From positions 85,974,670 to 86,038,669 of the forward strand of contig OZ021729.1 of assembly GCA_963978545.1 (NCBI GenBank): a stretch of 64,000 bases of DNA, read 5' to 3'. The notes beneath the pieces were generated by a model. It worked only from the letters and a program-made list of their open reading frames with translations, was not told where the DNA came from and did not search any database. The position numbers and the translations under genes are program-made. Source of the DNA: Linyphia triangularis. Its lineage: Eukaryota > Arthropoda > Arachnida > Araneae > Linyphiidae. Positions 49,201 to 60,251 of the stretch are shown here, piece after piece. Every line of letters starts with the position of its first letter. Position 1 is the stretch's first letter.

Positions 49201-52200
49201 ACAAAACACTCATGGGAACTACACTATCTGGCCAAAAGTATGCGGACACCCAGTGGTATGGACTTAGAGCGTCCTGAGGCACATATTAATATGATGTTGG
49301 TCCCCCTTTTGCATCGATGACAGCCTGCACAAGTTTGGGAAGACTTTCCACCAATTTTTGATAGGTGACCATAGGAATTGCCTACCAGGCGTCCATCACA
49401 GCTGAAGTGAGTGCTTGCAGTGAAGATGGTCGACTTGGCTGGCTACGTAATCTGCGCTTTAATTCGTCCCAAAGGTGTTCTATGGGATTTAGATCGGGGC
49501 TCTGAGAAGGCCAGTCCAGTTTTTGAACACCCATTTCGTCAAACCACGTCTGTGCAAGCCTCGATGTGTGAATGGAGCAGTTATCCTTCTGGAAGAGAAA
49601 TGGGCCTTCCCCGAAATATTGCCATAGAGTTGGGAGTGCAGCATTGTCCAGAATGTCCACATACATCTCAGAGTTCATGTTTCCAATCACAGGAACTAAC
49701 GGGCTCGGGCCAAACCACGAGAAACACCCCCACACCATTATACTTCCACCACCAAACTTAACAGTCGGCACAATGCAGTCACTATAGAAACGTTCGCCAG
49801 GCATCCGCCAAACCCAGACGTGTCCATCCGACTGCCAGACTGTAAAGCGAGATTCATCACTCCAAAGAACAGTTTTCCACATGTCCACAGTCCAATGACG
49901 GTGAGCTCTACACCATTGCAATCGATGCTTCGCATTCTGTGGAGTGATGCTCGGCTTGTGAGCGGCTGCACGACCATGGAATCCCAAGTCTTTTAACTCT
50001 CGACGGACAGTCTTGCTGCTAACACTAACGCCTGATGAACTTTGGAAATCCTCAGAAATTTCCACCAACGAGGACTTGCGATTTTGTTTCACTACCCTTT
50101 TCAGAGTTCTGCGGATGCGTTCACCAAGTGTTTTCGGCCTACCGGTTCGTTTTTCTGCCGTTTCACTGCCTCGACGTTTCCACTTCACAATTACATCCCT
50201 CACAGTGGATTTAGGCTTCTGTAGAATGTCCGCAATCTCACGAACTGATTTCCCACAAAGGTGGCATCCCCCTATTCTGCCACGATCAAACTCACTAAGC
50301 TCCTTTGACTTACTCATTGCCTCACAAACGCATAAATACAATCTGACAAACCACTACCAACACTTTTATAGCTTTCAATTACGTATCAAATTGCGTCACT
50401 CGCCAGAAGCACTTTTTTAAGGGGTACTGAAGGGTCTGGCGACCTCGCCCTATTGTTAGAACCTTGAACTAAATTATGGTATAGGTCTTTTGACGGCCCT
50501 AAGACCTACCATTAAGATTTTTAAAGTAGCTTCCACCAAGGGATATCAGTACAAAAAATCATGTTTTTCAGTAATTGCTAAAAAACGGCTCTGACGATTT
50601 TGTTCAAAATCGCTATGGTATCGTAAAAGAATTATCACAAAAGAAATATCGCCAAACTGGCCATTTTCACTAAATGAATGATGAAAATTTCAATACTGTA
50701 GATGACCCAAATCCAGGTCAGTATTGTTATGAATTTTTCCACTGAGGCAATGATGGCACAGTTTTTACGGTGTAAAAATATTTATTCTCTCTTTAAAAAC
50801 TCACAAAAGTTATTCGGAGAACAGTCACTATCAAGCTTCTAAACAAGCTTCAATGAAAACAACTTCGAATACAGCGATTATACAAGCTCACTCCAATAGG
50901 TAAACAAAGCGATTAGCTTTCATCGAAGTCCGAAGTCAATCTGAAAACTTTCCCGATCTCCAGTCTTATTTATACTTGGCGTGAGAGAACATTCCCGAAA
51001 TTTCCAGCCAATTCGTCGAAAAAGAAACATCTCGAAATTTCTCGATTGCATTAGGTGTTGCCACATTTTTCTAACCTGTATAATAGCCGTTAATAAATAA
51101 AAATAAGATAAAAATAAATTACAATAGAATTTTAAAATAATACGTCACTATTTACACTATATACAGACAATTTGTGCAACAGTGTTATAATGTAATTGAA
51201 AGTTGAGCGATATTCACACACCCTTAGTTTATATATATATATATATTATTTATTAATTTCCCACTTTTTAAAACATCTGGACTTTATAGAAGTGTTCTAG
51301 AAAAAATGTCCGTCTGTGTGTACGTGGCCAATGTAACTCCAGAACGAATTGATCTACGATGTTGAAATTTGGTGTACAGGTTAGTGGTGGCCATGCGACC
51401 TATCATTAAGGTTTTCGTCAATACTGCGCATGCTCAAAACATGAACAAAAAAAAAACATGAAAAAAGTCATGTTTTTCAGCAATTGCTAACAAATGGCTC
51501 TAACGATTTTGATGAAAAATATCTGTGGTAATGTCTCTTAAGGTGTTCTAAACATCCTTACCTCCGAAATTTCCTTAAAAATAAAATAAAGGCGTAAAAA
51601 GATGAAAAACGAATGTCTTTAAACTTATGGCTGTCTTTCTTTGAGCATCACTCATCAATGATCGTTTTTCTCTTCTCCTCTGTATCACTTACAACAAAAG
51701 GATATTCTAAGAATTATTGAAAAGCATACTGTCAAATTGGGGTATTGAAAAGTATATTTGTAAGTTTTGAAATGCCCCTCAACATTGGCTAGTTAAACAT
51801 TTTGGAAGGGACGGAAATTAAATTTGAAATACACTTTCTGCAACCTGCTATTGGTCATTTTTCGCTAATAGTTTTGAAATGCGGCTTCATTGGAACTTGC
51901 TTATTGAGGCGGAAGGGATATCAGTGTTGCTCTTCCACCAAACCTGATGGATGTGTGGTTAGAGCTCTGGCCTCGCATGCCAAAATTGTAGGGTTCGAAT
52001 ACAGGGTAGGGCATGGATGTTCGTTGTGGTTCGGAATCCACGGTAAGCTGTATAGGTGCCGGTCTGATTAGCCGTCATTCTGCATGAAAATAGGTTGATG
52101 AGCGTACAAACCAACCACAAACATCTTGTAGTTATTAATGAAAGAATTTCATACTTTATACAAGGTCCGGCTATTAATTTCCAGGGCTGACGTAACTGTA

Positions 52201-55200
52201 GGAGAACGAAAAGCCGGTAGATGGCGCTAATGATTGCATATTGAAGAGCGTTTTCTTGCGCATGTGCAGTGCAATCGGCGCCATTCTGAAGTAAGTGGTT
52301 CTCGTGAAAAGGCGCATTAAAACGTAGCTCTTAAATTCCTGTTGTCGAAGTGAAAATAGAGCAAAGAATTAACATTAAATTTTGCTTCAAATTGGGCAAA
52401 ATAGCTGAGGGAACCTACGAAATGTTAAAACAAGTTTACGGCGAGGAAGCATTATCCCGCTCAAGAACTTTTGAATGGTTTAAACGCTTTCGGGACGGGC
52501 GCGAAAGCGTCGAAGATGATCCACACACAGATCGGCCGCAGTCCGTATGCACGCCGGAAGCAATTGAAAAAGTTCGCGTTATGGTGAAATGTGATCGTCG
52601 ATTGACTATTCGAGTACTCGCCAATGAATTGAACATGGACAAAGAGACGGTTTGGCGAATTTTGACGCAAGACCTAGGCAAACGCAAGATTTGTTCCAGA
52701 TTCGTTTCCCACCATTTAAGGGACGAACAAAAGCAATTGAGACTGGACGCATGTGGCGAACTTATCGACAACGCTGATACTGACCCTGCGTACCTGGATA
52801 GGATACCCAATTTGAAGCAAAATTTAATGTTAGTTCTTTGCTCCATTTTCCCTTCGACAACAGGAATTTAAGAGCTACGTTTTAATGCGCCTTTCCACGA
52901 GAACCACTTACTTCAGAATGGCGCCGATTGCACTGCACATGCGCAAGAAAACGCTCCTCAATATGCAAACATTAGCGCCATCTACCGGCTTTTCGTTCTC
53001 CTACAGTTACGTCAGTCCTGGAAATTAATAGCCGGACCGTGTATGATGAAAATCAACAAAGTATGAAAATTAGTTCGCAAACAAGGGATTTTTCAAATTT
53101 TTGACTTTTAGAAAAAGTGGAATTAAAAATATGCCTTCGAGATCATGTTCAGGACCTCTAATTCGTCAAATTGTAAATGTTAGTGAATTAGAGTGTCATA
53201 AAAATCGAATACTCACTTGTCCTCCAGTTCCATTGCAAAATTCTGGAATGTCGCATTCTCCCTTGGATGGTCGACACATGTGGTCTGATGACAGCAACTG
53301 AAAAAAATCATCATTGAATAATTGAATTACTTTAAAGACATATAATTTTTTTTTTTTGTTTATCTTAACCACATTTACTTCATTTTGTTCGGACATTTCG
53401 AACACTAAGAGAATATTTTTTGTTTGAAACTTAGAATGGTCCAAATAAGACTATAACTTATTGAATAAATTTTCTTAATATGTCCGATACATCTTCAAAG
53501 ACTGACAATATATCGAAACAAACAATTATTTCTAAAGTAAATTACTAGATTGCGCTGATAATTGTTGGTTTTTGAAGTTCAAATTGTCTAAAAAAAAAAG
53601 AAGCTTTATGGGTCATTTCCGGAAATTTCAGGCTTCAAATTCTTCATTTTAAAGATTTCATTTAAGGTACGGTGCACATTTGGGCAATTTTTAATAAGCT
53701 GAGAACTGTTGCTTTATGAAACTATGAACGGTTTATGAAATACGTTAATTTATTTTAAAGATAATTATACCATAATTATTAACTTTAAACATTTAATTTT
53801 CAGAAAATATTTGAAATAAAATAATTTTTTTTTAGCATAACTACTATTTTTGTCGAATGAAATTTTTTTTTTCTCTACTAAACATAAAACTTATTCTCTA
53901 AAATAAAGTTAATTTCTCATGAAACAAAGTTTTTAATATAAATCCTTTACATGCATTGCCAATTTTTATATTCATTAACACGTCTCCGATTCTGTAAACA
54001 GCGTGTGGTTGGAGTTTTGCATCCAATTTTAAACATTAAGAACATCTCTATCAGCAAAATATGCGACAAACAACGTTTCAAAATTTATTTTTTAAAAACT
54101 AATGTGAATTTATGCATTTACGTCCAAATACCTTTCGCTTGTTCTGATTAAAACAATTTCGCAACAGGAAAGAGTTTTAACAATGATCGGTTAAAATTCT
54201 TTCACTTATGCGTGACTACGCAACTCAACTATGAATTGACTGGACTATACTCCGTATTAAATTACTGTATTCACGTCAAATTATCTTTCATTTATTACGA
54301 TTAAAATAATTTTGGCAACAGGAAAGTGTTTCAAAAATGATAATGGGTTAAAGTTAAATGGGCTTTATTATAGACTGAGAGGCGACTGCAATTTTTGGAC
54401 CCCATCGAACATCATTCTGAATTTTTTATAGAAATTGGAGAAAAGTGAGTAGATTACGAATCCACTGGTCTGTCATGGCAAAAATGGCCGAAACTGATCA
54501 ATAATAGACTTTTAATAAGTTGAACTAAATCCAATTGCCAAATGCGCCATAACTTGCCAAATAATGAGCATTTTTTTTATTTGGTAACCCTCACTCTTTA
54601 ATTTTCAATTAAGAAGGTTGCAGACGATTCAGATATCTGGCGATGATTTACTTGCATCTATTAAAAGGAAGCCAAGTTGGCAAAAAATATTACGTCACTT
54701 ATGACGTAACTGATGTCGCCAATTTGGCTTACTTTTAAAAGATATAAGTTTTCCGAGCCAAGATCAGAAATTGTTTGCGCTTTTTCTCATTGAAAATCAA
54801 AATGCAGTGGGTTACCAGACGAAAAAGTCTGTTATATTTTTGGCAAGGTATGACCTATTTGGCAATGGGATTTTAGTTCAACTCATTCCAAGTCGATTAT
54901 TGATCAGTTTCGGCCATTTTTGCCACGGCAGACCAGTGGATTCCTAATCTACTCCCTTTTCTCCAATTTCTATAAAAAATTCAGAATGATGTTCGATGAG
55001 GTAAAAAAATTGCAGTCGCCTCTCGGACTATTAGCAATTCAAAACGATTATAGAAACGCGTATAAAAAAGCGATCTTTTAGTGACAGCCTCCAAAACTTG
55101 ATAGAATGCATTTTCATCAGTATCGAATCTGTCTGCCAAATTTCAACCCTATCAAATAACGGAAAGTGGGTTAATTAGGCTACCAAAAATTTTCCCGGTA

Positions 55201-58200
55201 CCCACACATTAGCAAACAAACAAAATAGAAGTTAACATAAAGGATTAAAAAAAATTATAGAATGAGAATTTTAAAATCTATTAATAAAATATTTAAAAAT
55301 ACCTTTAAAAAATAAAACATTAAGGACACCAAAATTTAAATACGAGCATGTAAGGACATTTCATCATATTTTAGAGATCATAAAGAAAAGAATATATAAA
55401 TATATATTTTTTTTAAGTTCAAATTTAAAACATAAGTTTATCTAACAAACGAATCCATACAAATAATAAACGAAATGTTCATTTTTTTTTCAAAATCTTA
55501 AACTTTCGAAAGTTCTTCACCGATTGCTTTGAAATTCTGACACAACGTTGCATTCGAATGCACGAGTATTTTTATTTAACTACTATTATAACGTCACAAC
55601 TGTGACAGGTAAAAACATGCAATTTTACGATTCCGTTTCAATGTTTTTGGGCTGTGTCGGTTACCACAGCAATCGTGAGAATAGATTATTATTATTTATA
55701 TTTTGCCATATATCCTTGGCCAGTTTCTTCTACTGATATTTAATTTTATTAAACTGTTTTATTTTACGTAATAACACGAGCTTTATAAAATTGTTATTGT
55801 ACGTTTTATCTTTCAATTACTCATATGTACAGATAGAGTAATGAAAGTATAGTATTTTATAGTAAGAAAGTAAGCATAGTATAGAAAAAAAATATAGTTA
55901 TAGTAAAAAAATTCAGTTTTTTTTTTTTTTTTTTTGTATTTTTCCACGTTTTGGAACATCCTAATTTCAAAAAAGTGATCCAGAAAAAATGTCTGTATCT
56001 GTGTACGTTGTCAGCATAACTCCCGAATAAATTGACCAGACGATGTTTAAATTTGGTGTTCTGTTTGGGTTAGTGGTGACCATGAGACCTACCGTTAAGG
56101 TTTTCGTCAAAATCGCGCATGCGTATAAGGTAGCTGCCATTGAAAAAAAATCATATTTTCAATGATTGCAAAAAAGGCTCTAACGATTTCCATTAAAAAA
56201 AAAAAAATCGCTGTGGTAATGCCTCTTAAGGTATTCTAAACATTCTCACCTCCGAAATTCCCTTAAAAATGCTTAAATGGCATGAAAAGTTGAAAAACGA
56301 ATGCCTTTAACACAGAGTTATCTTTCCTTGACCATGAGCATACCACATCAAAGATCGTTTTTTCTTGACTCCTCAGTTGCACTTCTAAGAAAGGATAATA
56401 TAAGAATTATCGAAAAGTATACCGTCAAAAAAATCACTTTGGTAGAGTTGCTTTTTTTTTTCCTTTTTTTTTTTAAAAAAAAAAAAATCCATACAAGAAT
56501 TATCTATAAAAAATATCCCCAAACTGCCCATTTTTCTAAATGAATGATGAAAATTTAAAAAACGGTTAATGACACAAACCCACAGCAATATTATAATGTA
56601 ACTGAAAGCTGCGCGATGTTTCACACCCTTAAGTTTTACGTCATGGAAACTTGGAGTATCGTTTTATAGAGAGAGTAGATTTTAGTAGAAATGGCGTAGT
56701 TAATCGATCTGCTTTAGTTAATTCAAATAATGCCTCGCAGAAAATCAAACTTGTGTCGTCGTACTCGCGGTTGGTTGTTTTTCAGATTATCTGGCGCCGT
56801 CAAGCAACACGAGGGCTATAATGCGCCGAAACATTTCGTCATTAGACAAGCCAACATACATTTACAAACACCCATGCCTAACACGGGACTCGGGAACCCG
56901 CAACCTCGCGCTCTAGAAGCCAGCACGCTAACCACTATACCGTTTGGTCGGCCGTCGTACTCGCGGAGCAGCGCGACCAGTTATGCTCGGCCTAACAGCA
57001 AAATGCTGTGTGTGCAAGAATGAGTTTGGCGCCCCCTGCAATGAAAATGGTGATCGAAAACCCTCCGAAAATGGTATGGGTGCTATATAACTGAAATTTG
57101 GTACTCTGTAACTGAATAGATCGGAATACTTATATAATTTTTTTTTTTGTTACGAAATTAAGTTGACGCTATTAACTATTCCGATAAGCTAGTACAAGTT
57201 GACGTCGTTAATTTCAGTTATATCCGTGTGATGCGTTCTTCTACATAATGCGACACTTAACTAAAATGGCTTTGCTTAATGAGAAATGATGTCATTCTGT
57301 ATCCATTGTAATAATTAACATTTTCTTCTCGTGTTGTGTGAAATAATGAGATTTAGGATGCGAGACTATAATTTGCACGAAGTGAAAAATTAAGAACATC
57401 CCTATATATAAGCTTTACCAAAATTTTGTAATTGCAAACGTTAATTACAAGATATTTAAGTGCTAAGTCCAATGAACGAAACAAAACCAACTTTTATAGG
57501 CGAATGAAAACAATGCATTTCACCATAAATTAGTGTCAAATTTCCAATGTACTTATTTATTACTTTCAATTACCCATATGCATGCATACGGTAATGATAG
57601 TATAGTATTAGATCTAAAAAAAAAATTTTTTTTCAAAATCGATTTTTTTTTGTGTGTATTCTCCACATTTTGGAACATCCTGATTTCAAAAAAGAGATCT
57701 AAGAAAAATGTATGTCTGTGTGCCTGTGGTTAGCATAACTCTCGAACAAATTGACCTACGATGATCACATTTGGTATGTGGGTTAATGATGGCACAAGGA
57801 CTTACCATTAAGGTTTTCGTTAAAATTCCGCATGCGCATAAGGTAGCTGCCATTGAAAAAAAATCATGTTTTTCAGTAATTGCTAAAAAACAACTCTAAC
57901 AATTTTGTCCAAAATCGCTGTGGTAATACTTCTTAAGGTGTTCTAAACATCCCCACCTCCGAAATTCCCGTAAACATGCTTTAAAGGCGTAAAAAGTTGA
58001 AAAATGAATGCCTTTAACACAGAGTTCTCTTTTCTAGAGCATACTTCATCAACGATCGTTTTTTCTCCTCTCCTCAGTTTCACTTATGAGAAAGGATAAT
58101 ATGAGATTTATCAAAAATTGTATCGTCAAAACCATTATTTTGGCGGCGGTTTAAAAAAAGAAAAAAGACCCATACAGGAATAATTGTAAAAAATATCGCC

Positions 58201-60214
58201 TGACTGGCCATTTTTGGTAAATGAATGATTAAAATATGAAAAAAGGTAAATGACACAAATCCTAGTCAGTATTATAGTGTAATTGAAAGTTGTGCGATGT
58301 CCTAAGCCCCTAGGTTTTTTTTAGGAATTTTCGAAAACTTTAAGTATAGTTTTAAAAATTTTGAGGGAGACACAAAAAAAATTAACGAGTAGTAGGAATT
58401 TTAAGGTAAATACAGCCCCTACATATCTTTCTTACTAATGGTGTGAAGACACGTAACCCTACTCCAAATATTTCCATGCATAAAATTCATTGCTGCCCTT
58501 TTCGTTAAATCTAGAGTCCCTAACACTTATGACGCATTTAACGAAATTTCATCGAGTTTTGCAACTATCTCATTTTACCACCGAGTGACTCGTAGACTTA
58601 TGTAACTATTAAATGAGTAATACATATTACTGGAACAGGTCTATCTTGCGTAATACCATGGCAAGCAAGTGAAATAATAATTACATGGAACCAATAGAAC
58701 AGATAATCGGTTACAATAAGAAACGTTGCAGGAGTTACGATACAAAGAAGTAAAGTAGAATCTCGATTAACCGACCTAATTCGGACCAAAGGTGGGTCGG
58801 TTAAGCGAAAATTCCGGATAAAAGAGAGCTGTAAAAAACAATAAAAAGGAAATGATTTTCGTTTATTGAATACAGGACTTTTAATGTTATTTTTTTATGA
58901 CATAATTGTTGGAATTGAGTTTTTGTTGCAATAATCTTGATAATCTTTGTTTCGCTGCTCTATCCCGGAGTCTTTTTGAAGGCAATAGTTCAGTTTGATC
59001 TGCATCCGAAGGTTGCTCTAACCGTGTCAGTTCTTTAGAAAAACAGTCAAAAGCCTCACCGTTACTTACGTAACTTTAGAGCGAGGGAAAAGATTGCGGT
59101 TTAAAAAGGAACATATGATTTATTACTCATTTGGGAGATTTTTGATGTCGACTAAATGATTGCCGGTTAACAGAGAGTTCCGGATAAAGGAGGGACGGTT
59201 AATCGAGGTTCTACTGTAATCGTATAGTCAAACCCCGTTAACGCGAAGTCGATGGGGTCGCCGAAATTGTTCGCTTTAACCGAATTTCGTGTTAAACGAA
59301 TGAATCAACTTTAAGTTTTAAGTACGGAGAACTGTTTCTACTTGGCGTTAAATGGCATTTCATCCTTAAGCGATTTAGCGTTAACGGAGTTTGACTGTAT
59401 AAAAATATTAATGTGAATACTTGAGCACGGAACTCTTCCTTGTATTCATAGCTTTTTACTTTCAATTACCCATACGTTTTAGAGGTCGGCGATATATCGA
59501 TACAAGGATATTTTTATCGATATTTGAAAAAGTATATCGATACAAGTCACCGATATATCGATATTTTCAAAAATTTTTAGTGTTTTGATGATCGTTTTCT
59601 AGTTTCATGTGTTTTTTGTTTTTGTTTTTTTCGATTTTCTGTATTCCTTTTTCAAAAATTTCAAAACTAAAGTTTGGACTTGACTGAGAGACAATTAATA
59701 TGGTGCCCTAACCAAAAAGATAACATAATGTAATGGAAAGATAAGATCATTTATTAGTAGTCATTAACATAGCGCCGTTTCTGTTTCCAACGTGTGCCTG
59801 GAATTTGCATCTAATTTTAAATATTAAAAACATCTATCAAGCAAAATATGCGGTAAACTACTTTTCAAGATTTCTTCTTTAAAAATAAATGGGAATTTAT
59901 GCATTGACATCCAAATTTATTTTATTTATTCTGATTGATAATATAATTTATTCATAAAAACAATTTTTATAATTTATTTATTTATTAACACAATTTTGGC
60001 ATGAATTCTTAAAAAGTAGATATTTGCCCCAAACACGTTTCTGGCAAAATTGAAAATCAAATCAAAAAAAAATATCATGTATCGATATTTTTTTTCTATG
60101 CAACGATATAGTATCGATATTTATTTTGATCGATATTTCCGACCTCTTGAAGGGTAATGAAAGGGCAACACAGGGCAACAAAGGCAAACACAGTGTAATG
60201 AAAATATAGCGATC

Positions 60215-60251
<37 letters not shown>

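Noticed and set aside
49738..49977. Separate 79-codon - strand frame in Tc1
   Set aside because: Alternative frame overlapping the transposase; no independent signal.
49411..50420. + strand frames over the Tc1 element
   Set aside because: Antisense shadows of the transposase gene.
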